Positions 17,288-28,458 of a stretch of DNA of 64,000 nt are shown here, one piece after another (position 1 is the first letter of the stretch; the number at the start of each line of letters is the position of its first letter). This DNA comes from Duganella guangzhouensis (lineage in GTDB: Bacteria > Pseudomonadota > Gammaproteobacteria > Burkholderiales > Burkholderiaceae_D). Below the pieces are notes generated by a model that searched no databases, was not told the DNA's origin, and saw only the letters and a list, made by a program, of their open reading frames with translations. The DNA is taken from positions 124,001 through 188,000 of the forward strand of contig NZ_WKJK01000013.1 of NCBI RefSeq assembly GCF_009674535.1. The letters run 5' to 3'. Made by a program: the position numbers and the translations under genes.

Positions 17288-18703
17288 TCAGTCAGGGATA
17301 CGGCCCGCTGGCTGGACGCCATAACGGTCGGCCTGGACATTGCCGCTGACGCCGTGGGTGCGGACGTCGGCGGTGATCGGCAGCATTTCCTTGTCCCACG
17401 CTTCCCATTGCTGCTTGAGTTGCGCAAACACCTCGGGATGACGCTTGGCCAGATTGGCGCGTTCGCGCTGGTCTTTCACCACGTCGAACAGGAATTCGTT
17501 ACCGCTGATTTTCAGGTATTTCCAGTTACCGGAGCGGACCGCGCGCTGGGCGTTGGCCTTGTAGCGCCACAGCAGCGTGCGGTCGTTGTTGCCGGCCTTG
17601 CCCAGCAGGACAGGCAACAGATTCTGGCCATCGGTCGGATAGGCTGGATCGGGCGCGCCGCCGGCGGCCGCGAGCAAGGTCGGCAACCAGTCCATCGAGA
17701 TCGCCACCTGGTCGCTGACCTGACCCGGCTTGATCTTGCCCGGCCAGCGCACGATCGCCGGCACCCGGATGCCGCCTTCCAGCAGCTCGGTTTTCTGGCC
17801 GGTCAGTGGCCAGGTTTTCGAGAAGCGCTCGCCGCCATTGTCGCTGGTGAAGATGATGATGGTGTTGTCGGCCAAGCCCTTCTGCTCCAGCGCCGCCAGC
17901 ACGCGGCCGATCGAGGCGTCCAACGCTTCGACCATGCGGCCGTAGGTGGCCAGGTCGCCGCCGTCGTAATGGAAGATGTTGTCGATGTCGCGCGACACCG
18001 CCTCGTCGCCCGGACCTTCCCACGGCCAGTGCGGCGCGGTGTAGTGCAGCGACAGCAGGAACGGCTTGCCGGCCTGCTGCTTCTTGACGAAATCGATCGC
18101 GCGCGCGCCCAGCAAGTCGGTGTAGTAGCCGACCTGGTGCACCGGCACTTCGCCCTCGTACAGATCTTCCGGCACTTGCGGGCCAACGCCCGGCTTGTGG
18201 GTGAAGTAGTCGATGGCGCCGCCGTAGTTGCCGAAGAAGCTGTCGTAGCCGCTCTTCAGCGGGCCAAAGGTCGGCAGGTAGCCCAAGTGCCATTTGCCGA
18301 TCAGCGCGGTGCCGTAGCCCTGCTGCTTCAGCAGCGACGGCAAGGTCGGATGCGACGGCGGCAGGCCGATGGTGTCGGAGGCGCCGGCGATCGGCTCTTC
18401 CAGCCCGCCACGCAGGCGGTACTGGTAGCGGCCGGTGATCAGCGCGAAACGCGTGGCCGAGCACACCGCCGAATTGGCGTAGGCCTGGTTGAAGCGGATG
18501 CCCTGCTTGGCCAAGCGGTCCAGGTGCGGCGTTTTGTAATCGGTCTGGCCGTACACGCCCAAGTCGGCGTGGCCCATATCGTCGGCCAGGATGAAGATGA
18601 TGTTGGGCTGTTTCTCGCCGGCCGCCAGCGCGCCCGGCAGGTAGTTGGCCAGCGCCAGCGCTGGCAGGGTTTTCAGGATGTTGCGACGGGTGTTACTGGT
18701 CAT
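17288..18703 (-). CDS. Tat-exported sulfatase (formylglycine type)
   Basis: This 471-residue arylsulfatase-family enzyme hydrolyses sulfate esters. A twin-arginine signal is at the N-terminus (TRRNILK at 5-11, cleavage near residue 28). The metal-binding DD is at 41-42 (FILADDMGHADLG). The formylglycine motif is CSATR at 81-85, the variant of CxPxR with Ala at the third position. Further calcium ligands are expected in FTSDNGGE, later in the protein. AGGAG about 9 nt upstream supports the start at 18703. It lies 17 bp after a TonB receptor and two genes after an arylsulfate sulfotransferase. Tat export fits a folded, pre-modified enzyme acting in the periplasm. Confidence 0.92.
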   Translation of the reverse strand: MTSNTRRNILKTLPALALANYLPGALAAGEKQPNIIFILADDMGHADLGVYGQTDYKTPHLDRLAKQGIRFNQAYANSAVCSATRFALITGRYQYRLRGGLEEPIAGASDTIGLPPSHPTLPSLLKQQGYGTALIGKWHLGYLPTFGPLKSGYDSFFGNYGGAIDYFTHKPGVGPQVPEDLYEGEVPVHQVGYYTDLLGARAIDFVKKQQAGKPFLLSLHYTAPHWPWEGPGDEAVSRDIDNIFHYDGGDLATYGRMVEALDASIGRVLAALEQKGLADNTIIIFTSDNGGERFSKTWPLTGQKTELLEGGIRVPAIVRWPGKIKPGQVSDQVAISMDWLPTLLAAAGGAPDPAYPTDGQNLLPVLLGKAGNNDRTLLWRYKANAQRAVRSGNWKYLKISGNEFLFDVVKDQRERANLAKRHPEVFAQLKQQWEAWDKEMLPITADVRTHGVSGNVQADRYGVQPAGRIPD

Positions 18704-18720
18704 GCTGAATGTCTCCTGTT

Positions 18721-21132
18721 TCAGAAATCTGCGCGGGCGGTCAGGCCCACGGTGCGTGGCGTGCCAATAATGGCGTTGTAGGCGCCAAAGCTGGTGTTCC
18801 ACATGCTGGTGTAGTACAGCTTGTCAAACGCGTTCTTGGCCCACAGCGACACGTCCCACTTGGCACCACCGGCCTTGAAGCGGGTGCCGGCCGACAGGTT
18901 GGTCAGCGCGTAGGCCGGGAGCTTCGAATACTTCGAGGCGTCCAGCGTGCCATACACTTCGGTGCGATACGAGGTGTTGGCGCTCAGGTAGCCTTCGACG
19001 CCATCGGCAATCGCCTGCGCGTACTGCGCGTTCAGGCTGCTGGTCCAGCGCGGCGCGTTGACCAGCGCATGACGGCCCGACAGATCGCACGAGGTGGCGC
19101 TGATCTCCGGTGGGCATGGCGCGTTGGTGTACTTCAGGTATTTGACGTCGTTGAAGGCGGCGTTGGCGCCCAACGTAAAGCCTTTGGCGACCAGGAAGGT
19201 GGTCTCCAGTTCGGCGCCACGGCTGCGCACGTCGCCGGCGTTGGTCAGATAGGAGCTCAGCGTGGTTGGGTCGTAGGCGTTGTTCTGGTAGCCACGGACC
19301 ACGTTGGCGAACAGGCTGGCGTTGATCTGGGCGCGGCGTTCCCACAGATTGCTCTTGATGCCGAGCTCGACGTTGTTGGCCTTTTCGTTGTTCACCTTCA
19401 GCGAATTGACGCCGGCCGCGCCCGGCACGGTCAGGTTGATGCCGCCGGATTTCTCACCGTGCGACAGGCTGGCGAAGCCCAGCACGTCGGTGTCGATCTT
19501 GTAGGCCAGCGTCAGCAGGCCGGACGGGCTGAGATTGCTCAGGCGGACGTCGCCGGAGTTGTAAGCGCCGTAGCGGGCGTTACGCGCCGCCAGCGCGGCA
19601 CCGGTAACGGCCACGCCGCCGGTCGGCGCGTAGCGGATTTCGTAAGCGAACTTGTCCTCATAGGTGGCGCGCAGGCCGGCGGTCAGATCCCATTTCGGAT
19701 CGATGTGCCAGATCGACTGGCCGAACAGCGCGTAGCTGTTGACGCGCAAGTGGCCATCGGCCAGGCTGGTGAGGTTGTTCAGCGCGCCAACCGGGCTGCC
19801 GTTGAACTGGTCGGTCAGCGAGCCGTTGTAGGTGAAGTTGGTGTTGTCGAGGTTCTGGTAGTAGTAGTAAGCGCCGACCACCGACTCCACTTCGCGGCCC
19901 TGCGGCGTGGCCAGGCGCAGCTCTTGCGTGAACTGGCGGTGGCGGGCCAGCGCGCCGACGTTCAGCACGATCGGCACATCGAGGCCATCGTCATTGCGCG
20001 GCGTGAAGTTCCAGAAGCGGAACGCGCTGATCGAGGTGAACTTGTAGTCGTTGTCCAGCTTCCAGTTGGCCTCCGTCGACAGGCCGCCCTGGTGCACGGT
20101 CACGTGCGAGCCGCTGTCCAGATTGACCGAATACAGTACCGGATTGTTGATCACGTGCGCACCCACGGCGGCGGCCTGGGTCAGCCATTTGCCGGTCGGG
20201 CCGGCGCTGTAGAACACCATGGTGCCGTTGTTGGAGTCTTCCGCATTGTAGTCGGCAATCACGCGGACGCTGACTTTGGCGTCCGGTTCAAACAGCAATT
20301 GCGCGCGCGCGCCTTCGCGGTCGCCGCCCTGCACTTTGCTGCCGTTGTAGACGTTGGTGATGTAACCGCCCTCGTGGGTTTTATACACCGACAGGCGGCC
20401 GGCCAGCGTGTCCGAGAACGCGCCGGAAATGCTGGCCTTGCCCTGAGCGTATTTATCCTGGCCGACCGAGATCGAGGCGCTGTTTTCGCTGCGGAAGGTC
20501 GGCTGCTTGGTGGTGATGTTCAGCACGCCGGCGGTGGTGTTCTTGCCGAACAGCGTGCCTTGCGGGCCGCGCAGCAGTTCCAGCTGCTGGATGTCCAGCG
20601 CATCGAAGGCGGCCATGCCGGGACGGGCCAGGTAGACGTTGTCCAGATACAGGCCAACACTGCCCTCCAGGCCGTCGCTGGCGGTGTTGTTGCCGAGGCC
20701 GCGCACGGCAAAGCTCAGCTGGCGCGCATGGACGAAGTTGACGGTGGTGCTGGGCAGCAGTTGCTGCAGATCCTGCACGCGATAGATGCGGTTGTTGTCC
20801 AGCGTTTTGTCGTCCAGCACGCTCATGGTGGTGGGCACGCTTTGCGAGGTTTCGTTGCGGCGGCGAGTCGACACGGTGACGCTGGCGATCACGCCCAGCG
20901 AGCCATCGGCGCCGGCGGCATTGGCGCTGGCGCCATCGGCCGCCGAGGCTGCCGCAGCGGCCAGTTCGGCGCCCGGCGCGGCGGCGGCAGCAACGCTTGC
21001 GGCGCCGACGGCGGTATCGGAAATCGCGGCCACGGCCAGCGCGGCGGCGTTCTGTGCCTGCGCTTGCGGCGCGGCGATCAAGGCAATACCATAAGCCGCT
21101 GCGATGGCGACTGCGAGTTTATTCTGTTTCAT
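18721..21132 (-). CDS. TonB-dependent receptor with Ala-rich N-terminal insert
   Basis: This is an 803-residue receptor of the iron-complex/FepA-like TonB family. The signal peptide covers residues 1-27 (ending AQAQ). Residues 28-80 are an unusual stretch of almost only Ala, Gly, Ser and Val with a few acidic residues. A TonB box-like ASVTVST comes next, then the plug (SQSVPTTMSVLDDKTL, AVRGLGNN, ELLRGPQGTLFGKNTTAG) and the beta-barrel, which ends TVGLTARADF. Being in an operon with a sulfatase and an arylsulfate sulfotransferase, it may import sulfated aromatics or steroids; this is inferred from neighbours only. No strong Shine-Dalgarno is visible. Confidence 0.9.
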   Translation of the reverse strand: MKQNKLAVAIAAAYGIALIAAPQAQAQNAAALAVAAISDTAVGAASVAAAAAPGAELAAAAASAADGASANAAGADGSLGVIASVTVSTRRRNETSQSVPTTMSVLDDKTLDNNRIYRVQDLQQLLPSTTVNFVHARQLSFAVRGLGNNTASDGLEGSVGLYLDNVYLARPGMAAFDALDIQQLELLRGPQGTLFGKNTTAGVLNITTKQPTFRSENSASISVGQDKYAQGKASISGAFSDTLAGRLSVYKTHEGGYITNVYNGSKVQGGDREGARAQLLFEPDAKVSVRVIADYNAEDSNNGTMVFYSAGPTGKWLTQAAAVGAHVINNPVLYSVNLDSGSHVTVHQGGLSTEANWKLDNDYKFTSISAFRFWNFTPRNDDGLDVPIVLNVGALARHRQFTQELRLATPQGREVESVVGAYYYYQNLDNTNFTYNGSLTDQFNGSPVGALNNLTSLADGHLRVNSYALFGQSIWHIDPKWDLTAGLRATYEDKFAYEIRYAPTGGVAVTGAALAARNARYGAYNSGDVRLSNLSPSGLLTLAYKIDTDVLGFASLSHGEKSGGINLTVPGAAGVNSLKVNNEKANNVELGIKSNLWERRAQINASLFANVVRGYQNNAYDPTTLSSYLTNAGDVRSRGAELETTFLVAKGFTLGANAAFNDVKYLKYTNAPCPPEISATSCDLSGRHALVNAPRWTSSLNAQYAQAIADGVEGYLSANTSYRTEVYGTLDASKYSKLPAYALTNLSAGTRFKAGGAKWDVSLWAKNAFDKLYYTSMWNTSFGAYNAIIGTPRTVGLTARADF

Positions 21133-21238
21133 GGTCAGGCTTTCTGGTTTGGATGTAGGCGTGAGTTATCCCGCGCGCCGGTTCCCCAACCGGCGCGTTG
21201 TCGTTATAAGAGAGCTAGCGGTGGCGCCTAGTGGGTCA

Positions 21239-22654
21239 TTAGTTGGTCACCACGCGGTACTGGCCGAGCTCAGGCGGGGTGACCGCTTTTTCCGAGCGTG
21301 GCGTGCCTTCCGGCACCCAGTTATACGGCACCGGTTGGGCGCGGTACAACCAATTGCTAAGCACTGGCTTGCCGGCGCCGGCGACTGGCGTCGCGGCAAA
21401 GTAAGGGCTGATGTATTCCCAGGCGATGTCGCCCTTGGCGGTGACCTGGAAGATGCGGCCGTTCATGCCTTCATCGATCAGCGTATTGCCATTCGGCAGA
21501 CGACGCGCGCTGCTGATGAAGGAGCTGTAGAAGCCCCACTCTGGCCCGTTCGAATCGCCGCCGGTGTATTCCCACACAATCTGCTTCTTGACCGGATCGA
21601 TCTCCAGCACCCGCGAACGCGGCTGCACGCCAACGCTGACGCGCGGATAGCCAGCCTCGCCCTGGTTGTCGAACACCAGGATATTGCCAGCGCCCGGCAG
21701 GCCCGGCGCGATCAAATGCGCGTCATGCTGGCCGACGATCTGGTCGACCGCGCGCGGCAGCACGCGCGGACCGCGCACCTGGGCCGGATAATCCGGTCCC
21801 AGATTCCACACCACCTTGCCGGTCTGCTTGTCGATGATGACGATGAAATTGGCCTCGCGCGAATCGATCAGGATGTTATCCGGATTAAAGCGCTGATCGC
21901 CGGCGTCATACCATTTGTTCGGCCCCAGCACCGACATGTTATTGATGTGCAGATAGTCAAACGGCGCGCCCGGGCGGCCGGAAGCGCCTTCCTTGACCAG
22001 CTTGAGCGACGCGGCCGAGAAGCCGAACTCGTTCAAGTGCTCGGACGCAGTCCATTGCCAGACGATGTCGCCCTGCTTGTTGACCTCGTAAATCACGTCA
22101 TCCAGCAACTGCGGCGCCTTGAAGCCGGCCACCGGATGCACCAGATTCGCCAGCACCAGCGTATTGCCATTGGTCAGGCGACGCCAGTCATGGTGCTGCT
22201 TGGCACTGCCGCCCGGCACTTGCGCATTCGCCTTGCCTTCCACCGGCGCCGCGTACGCGTCCTGCGCGCTGCTGGCGGCGCTGCCCCATTGCCAGACCAC
22301 ATTGCTGTTCCAGTCCAGTTCACCAATGGCTTGATTGCGCAAGCCGTTGCCTTCATTCGAGGTGCCTGGCACGCTGGCCAGCTGCAACAGCACATGGCCG
22401 CGCTGACCACCGGTCAGGGCCGGGTCCAGCAGCACCGGCGGGAAGCCTTCGGCGTCCCAGCGATGCACTTCGTTGCCGTTCATGTCGATCAAATGGGTTT
22501 TCTTGTCCTGCCCGCTGAAGATCACGTAGCTGTTGTACGCGGTGGCAGTATCGTAACGGGTGACGCCAGTCGGGTAGACGCTGGGCGCGGCGGCCACATT
22601 GGCGGCGATAGACAGCAGGGACAGTGCAAGGGCTTTATAAGTATATTTGGACAT
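21239..22654 (-). CDS. Arylsulfate sulfotransferase (ASST family)
   Basis: This 471-residue protein transfers sulfate from a phenolic donor ester to a phenolic acceptor in the periplasm without PAPS. A signal peptide covers about residues 1-22. The beta-propeller repeats show as recurring motifs (GDIVWQW, GKVVWNLG, KQIVWEYTGG, GDIAWEYISP). Candidate catalytic histidines lie in HHDWRRL, DYLHINNMS and GQHDAHLI; the family forms a sulfo-histidine intermediate. The protein contains no cysteine, unlike the E. coli enzyme, whose disulfide is made by DsbL/DsbI. It heads the three-gene cluster: sulfotransferase, 106 bp, receptor, 17 bp, sulfatase. Confidence 0.9.
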   Translation of the reverse strand: MSKYTYKALALSLLSIAANVAAAPSVYPTGVTRYDTATAYNSYVIFSGQDKKTHLIDMNGNEVHRWDAEGFPPVLLDPALTGGQRGHVLLQLASVPGTSNEGNGLRNQAIGELDWNSNVVWQWGSAASSAQDAYAAPVEGKANAQVPGGSAKQHHDWRRLTNGNTLVLANLVHPVAGFKAPQLLDDVIYEVNKQGDIVWQWTASEHLNEFGFSAASLKLVKEGASGRPGAPFDYLHINNMSVLGPNKWYDAGDQRFNPDNILIDSREANFIVIIDKQTGKVVWNLGPDYPAQVRGPRVLPRAVDQIVGQHDAHLIAPGLPGAGNILVFDNQGEAGYPRVSVGVQPRSRVLEIDPVKKQIVWEYTGGDSNGPEWGFYSSFISSARRLPNGNTLIDEGMNGRIFQVTAKGDIAWEYISPYFAATPVAGAGKPVLSNWLYRAQPVPYNWVPEGTPRSEKAVTPPELGQYRVVTN

Positions 22655-22763
22655 GACACGGACTCGCGGGTGGACAGTCCGTCTATATTACTAATTACCC
22701 TAGAAAACCCTAACTAATATAACCAATCAACGATATTCAAAAAATACCTTAGTCGGCGCGGAT

Positions 22764-22789
22764 AAAAAAAATGCCGGCAATGCCGGCAT
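22764..22789 (-). terminator. Rho-independent terminator of the P-II gene
   Basis: The stem ATGCCGGC/GCCGGCAT (22771-22778 with 22782-22789) has a 3-nt loop. On the minus strand it is followed by seven T (22770-22764). It ends the nadE/P-II transcript before the sulfotransferase promoter region (22655-22760), in which I see no other feature. Confidence 0.85.
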
Positions 22790-22811
22790 TTCGAATAAAG
22801 CTATAACTTTT

Positions 22812-23150
22812 TTAAACCGCGTCCGGGCCGGTCTCGCCGGTACGGATACGGATCACCTGCTCGACGTTCTGCACGAAGATTTTGCCGTCGCCGATTTTGC
22901 CGGTACGGGCAGCCTTGATGATGGAATCCACCACCTGTTCGGCCACGCCATCGTCCACCACCACTTCGACTTTGACTTTCGGCAGGAAGTCGACCACGTA
23001 CTCGGCGCCACGATACAGCTCGGTATGGCCTTTCTGGCGGCCGAAGCCTTTCACCTCGGTGACGGTCAGACCGGTAACGTTGACTTCAGCCAACGCTTCA
23101 CGCACTTCATCCAGCTTGAACGGCTTGATCACAGCGGTAATCTGTTTCAT
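22812..23150 (-). CDS. glnB: P-II nitrogen signalling protein
   Basis: This 112-residue P-II protein senses 2-oxoglutarate, ATP/ADP and, through uridylylation, glutamine. The T-loop modification site is Tyr51 in ELYRGAEYVVDF. The nucleotide-binding stretch TGKIGDGKIFV and the C-terminal VIRIRTGETG are intact. It lies 105 bp downstream of nadE rather than next to amtB, which favours GlnB over GlnK, but the two cannot be separated by sequence alone. A terminator follows directly. Confidence 0.93.
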   Translation of the reverse strand: MKQITAVIKPFKLDEVREALAEVNVTGLTVTEVKGFGRQKGHTELYRGAEYVVDFLPKVKVEVVVDDGVAEQVVDSIIKAARTGKIGDGKIFVQNVEQVIRIRTGETGPDAV

Positions 23151-23255
23151 GACTTCTCCTTATATCTAAATCGAAAATCTTTGGGCAGCGAACTGCATGC
23201 TTTGGTTCTATTGTAATCGACACAGGCGCTGTGTCCATCTACATAAGCTTATTCT

Positions 23256-25310
<2,055 letters not shown>

Positions 25311-25478
25311 GTTGGGTCTTTCGCGTACGCAAAATCCGATTATCGCACGGGCAAAGCCGGCCCGCATGCGCTAGACTGGCGACTCAGCAGCAAACAGGCG
25401 CCGCAGAGCAGCGTATTTGGCGGGAACCTGCCACAATGCTAAATTTCAAGGCGAGCAATCGCTACGGAGGGGATCGAG

Positions 25479-26606
25479 TTGGACCAGCCAGAATTTTGTG
25501 TAGTTGACTCCATCTCGGAGCTTGATCCGAACGACTGGCAGGATCTGGCAGGCTCCAACCCGACACTAAGCCATACGTTCCTGGAAGCGTTACATGCGAC
25601 CGGATGCGCGGCTCCGGATACAGGATGGGCTCCTCGATTCCTGCTGATGTATCGGGGCAAAAAGCTGTGCGGTGCGATGCCACTTTATTTGAAATTCCAT
25701 AGCAGGGGCGAGTACGTTTTTGACCAAGGCTGGGCAGACGCCTTCCAGCGCAACGGTATCGCCTACTATCCCAAGCTGTTATCCGCCATACCGTTCACCC
25801 CTGTGACCGGGAATCGCATCCTTGCCCGCTCAGCTGAAGAACGCGTTCTGCTGGCACGTGTGGCGCTACAGGTCGCAAGGCAAATGGGCACATCGTCACT
25901 GCATATCCTGTTCCCCAGCGCCCAGGACCGTGCAGCATTGGTCGAGGCCGGCTACATGATGCGCGAGGGCGTGCAGTTCCATTGGGAGAACCACGATTAC
26001 GCCGACTTTGACGCCTTCCTCGCCACCATGAAAATGGAGAAGCGCAAAAAGCTCCGCCAGGATCGCCGCCGAGTACAAGACGCAGGCATCCATTTCGAGC
26101 ACTTGGCCGGCAAGTCCATCACCGAACCGGTGCTGCGTTTTTTCTACCAGTGCTACACCTCAACTTACCAAGCCCATTATTCCAAGCCCTACCTGACCCT
26201 GGAGTTTTTCCAGCGTCTGCTCGCTGAGATGCCCGAAAATTTAATGATCGTGCTGGCCAAACGCGGTGAGCAACCGGTGGCGGTGGCGCTCAATCTGGTC
26301 GGCGGCAATGTGATGTACGGCCGTTACTGGGGTACTCAGGAATTCGTCTCGGGCCTGCATTTTGAGACCTGTTATGTGCAGTCGATTGAGTACTGCATCA
26401 AGCACGGCATTTCCAGCTTCGAGGGCGGGGCGCAGGGAGTCCACAAGATGTCGCGAGGCTTGATTCCGACGCCAACCTGGTCGGCGCACTGGATCGCCGA
26501 TGAGCGCTTCGCTGAAGCCATCGCTGACTTCCTGGCCCAGGAAACCACGTCAATGAACGAGTACATTGATGAATTGAATGAGCACGTCCCCTTCAAGGCA
26601 CCTTAA
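25479..26606 (+). CDS. GNAT-family acyltransferase of the DUF482/COG3146 type
   Basis: This 375-residue protein belongs to the GNAT-like family sometimes annotated as peptidogalycan biosynthesis protein. Typical features are SHTFLEALHATGC near the N-terminus, FDQGWADAF, the run FDAFLATMKMEKRKKLRQDRR (about 185-205) and the end GIPSSFEGGAQG-like block GISSFEGGAQGVHKMSRGLIPT. The reaction is not known for most members. The start codon is TTG at 25479, with CGGAGGGG about 6 nt upstream; no in-frame ATG gives the full domain. It stands alone, divergent from nadE, and is followed by a weak terminator. Confidence 0.85.
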   Translation: MDQPEFCVVDSISELDPNDWQDLAGSNPTLSHTFLEALHATGCAAPDTGWAPRFLLMYRGKKLCGAMPLYLKFHSRGEYVFDQGWADAFQRNGIAYYPKLLSAIPFTPVTGNRILARSAEERVLLARVALQVARQMGTSSLHILFPSAQDRAALVEAGYMMREGVQFHWENHDYADFDAFLATMKMEKRKKLRQDRRRVQDAGIHFEHLAGKSITEPVLRFFYQCYTSTYQAHYSKPYLTLEFFQRLLAEMPENLMIVLAKRGEQPVAVALNLVGGNVMYGRYWGTQEFVSGLHFETCYVQSIEYCIKHGISSFEGGAQGVHKMSRGLIPTPTWSAHWIADERFAEAIADFLAQETTSMNEYIDELNEHVPFKAP

Positions 26607-26629
26607 ACAGCTTATCCGCTAGCCATTCC

Positions 26630-26656
26630 AATGGGGACTACCCCCCATTCCTTTTT
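26630..26656 (+). terminator. Probable terminator after the GNAT gene
   Basis: The stem AATGGGG/CCCCATT (26630-26636 with 26643-26649) with a 6-nt loop is followed by CC and five T. It separates the GNAT gene from the cytochrome-molybdenum hydroxylase operon. Confidence 0.55.
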
Positions 26657-26737
26657 GCAGGTTTCCAACATCCAATGAGCATGGCACAGTTGCTGGATGT
26701 GTGGGCAAATTAGGTCTATGGGCATCGGAGAGCAGCG

Positions 26738-27997
26738 ATGAAGAGGAAAGCTTGGATAGCTATTGGCGCGCTGGCGATTGCAACCATTGTTGCGGCCGGC
26801 TGGGCGCTTGAGCCAGAAATCAAACCCGTGCCCACGCCGAATCCGAGCGAGTTCGAGCCTGCCAGCGTATCGCGTGGCGCGCGTATCGTCGCCCAGGGTG
26901 ACTGCATGGTTTGCCATACCTCCGCCACTGGTGCGCCTTATGCTGGCGGCCTTCCCTTGCGGACCCCATTTGGCACCATCTTCACCACCAACATCACGCC
27001 CGATCCGCAAACCGGCATTGGCACCTGGTCGCTGGCAGCCTTTACACGAGCACTGCGCCATGGCGTTGCCAGGGATGGCCACCTGCTGTATCCAGCCTTC
27101 CCCTATATTCACTACACGCGCATGTCGACTGCGGATATCAGCGACGCATATGCTTATTTGATGACGCGCACGCCTGTGAACTATAAAGCGCCGGATAACG
27201 AACTGCTGCTGCCACTGCGCTTCAGACCCATGCTCGCCGGCTGGAATCTCCTGTATTTGCACCCCGGCCCGGCAACCGATGTTCAGACTCAAAGTGCTGA
27301 GTGGAATCGAGGCCGTTACCTGGTTGACGGCGCTGGACATTGCGCATCCTGTCACAGCAAGCTGGATCCTATCGGCGGCGAACGCAGTCCTGCTTTCAGC
27401 GGCGGCAATATTGATGGCTGGGACGCACCTGCGCTAAGCAATTTACTCAACACCCCCAAACCGTGGACTCGTGAGCAACTGGCAATCTATCTTCGCCACG
27501 GCTGGTCGGCCGAGCACGGGGCCGCCGCCGGTCCAATGGGGCCGGTGACGCATAGCCTTTCGCAGCTTCCTGACGAGGATAGCAACGCCATTGCGACTTA
27601 CATCATGTCGCTTCAAAAGCCGGCAACAAAGCCGGCCACGACCGGGCCAGCAGACGCCGACGTGACGCGCGTGCGCCAAGGTGCCGCGCTGTTTGCTGGT
27701 GCTTGCGCGGGCTGCCATAGCCCCGAAGCGCCGATGATGTCGATGGGCGGGCGCCCATCACTCGGTCTCAGCAGCGCTGTGACCAGCGATCGGCCGGACA
27801 ACCTGATTCAAATCGTTCTCAATGGCGTGCCTTGGAAAGATTCGCACCACTCAACCTTCATGCCACCGTTCGCCGCCTCCCTTAGCGACGCACAAATCGC
27901 CCTCATCGCCGCTTATGTCCGCGCGGACATCGGGCAGCGAGCAGCCTGGAAAGACGTTGACCAACGGGTCGCCGCCATTCGAAAGGAAAATAAATAA
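26738..27997 (+). CDS. Triheme cytochrome c subunit of a molybdenum hydroxylase
   Basis: This 419-residue protein has an N-terminal membrane anchor or signal (residues 5-24) and three c-type heme sites: CMVCH (about 57-61), CASCH (about 206-210) and CAGCH (about 325-329). The pattern matches the cytochrome subunit of membrane-bound alcohol and aldehyde dehydrogenases and of nicotinate/isoquinoline-type hydroxylases, which passes electrons to ubiquinone or an oxidase. Its stop overlaps the next start (TAATG), so translation is coupled to the iron-sulfur subunit. A GGAGAG site precedes the ATG. It is a paralogue of the cytochrome at 61440-62714. Confidence 0.9.
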   Translation: MKRKAWIAIGALAIATIVAAGWALEPEIKPVPTPNPSEFEPASVSRGARIVAQGDCMVCHTSATGAPYAGGLPLRTPFGTIFTTNITPDPQTGIGTWSLAAFTRALRHGVARDGHLLYPAFPYIHYTRMSTADISDAYAYLMTRTPVNYKAPDNELLLPLRFRPMLAGWNLLYLHPGPATDVQTQSAEWNRGRYLVDGAGHCASCHSKLDPIGGERSPAFSGGNIDGWDAPALSNLLNTPKPWTREQLAIYLRHGWSAEHGAAAGPMGPVTHSLSQLPDEDSNAIATYIMSLQKPATKPATTGPADADVTRVRQGAALFAGACAGCHSPEAPMMSMGGRPSLGLSSAVTSDRPDNLIQIVLNGVPWKDSHHSTFMPPFAASLSDAQIALIAAYVRADIGQRAAWKDVDQRVAAIRKENK

Positions 27998-28458
27998 TGA
28001 GTACTCTCATCGTCAATGGCGTGCGCCATATGGTTGAAATTGACCCGTCGACGCCGCTACTTTACGCACTGCGCAACCAGCTGGAACTCAACGGTGCGAA
28101 GTTTGGCTGTGGCATGGGCCAATGTGGTGCGTGCACGGTGCTGCTGGACGACCAGCCCGTCTTTGGCTGCATCACTCCCGTATCAGCCTGCGAAGGCCGC
28201 CATGTGCGCACCATTGAGGGCCTGGGCAATGCTGAGCATCCAGGCAAGCTGCAGGCGTCTTTCATCAAGCATCAGGCAGCGCAATGCGGCTACTGCATCG
28301 CCGGCATGGTGATGCGGGCACAAGCTCTGCTGGAACAAAACTCACACCCAAGCGAAGCGCAAATTCGCGCGCACATGGAGCCCAATCTGTGCCGTTGCGG
28401 CACCCACATGCGCATCATCGCGGCCATCAAGGAAGTGGCCCAGGGAGGCGAGAAATGA
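27997..28458 (+). CDS. [2Fe-2S] small subunit of a molybdenum hydroxylase (IorA-like)
   Basis: This 153-residue protein has two [2Fe-2S] domains. The plant-ferredoxin-type cluster uses Cys38, Cys43, Cys46 and Cys58 (GCGMGQCGACTVLL). The helical domain uses Cys97, Cys100, Cys132 and Cys134 (QCGYC and LCRCG). It shuttles electrons from the Mo site of the large subunit to the cytochrome. Closest named relatives by motif are isoquinoline 1-oxidoreductase alpha and the small subunit of quinone-linked aldehyde oxidases. It overlaps the upstream gene by 1 nt and the downstream gene by 4 nt. Confidence 0.93.
   Translation: MSTLIVNGVRHMVEIDPSTPLLYALRNQLELNGAKFGCGMGQCGACTVLLDDQPVFGCITPVSACEGRHVRTIEGLGNAEHPGKLQASFIKHQAAQCGYCIAGMVMRAQALLEQNSHPSEAQIRAHMEPNLCRCGTHMRIIAAIKEVAQGGEK

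Noticed and set aside
18709..21231. An 840-codon open frame antisense to the second TonB receptor
   Set aside because: It mirrors the receptor codon for codon, has a His/Arg/Gly-rich composition with no domain, and is a product of GC-rich third positions. The same holds for 10919-13273 (+), 23262-25442 (+), 47621-49618 (-), 56797-59058 (+) and 6419-7945 (+).
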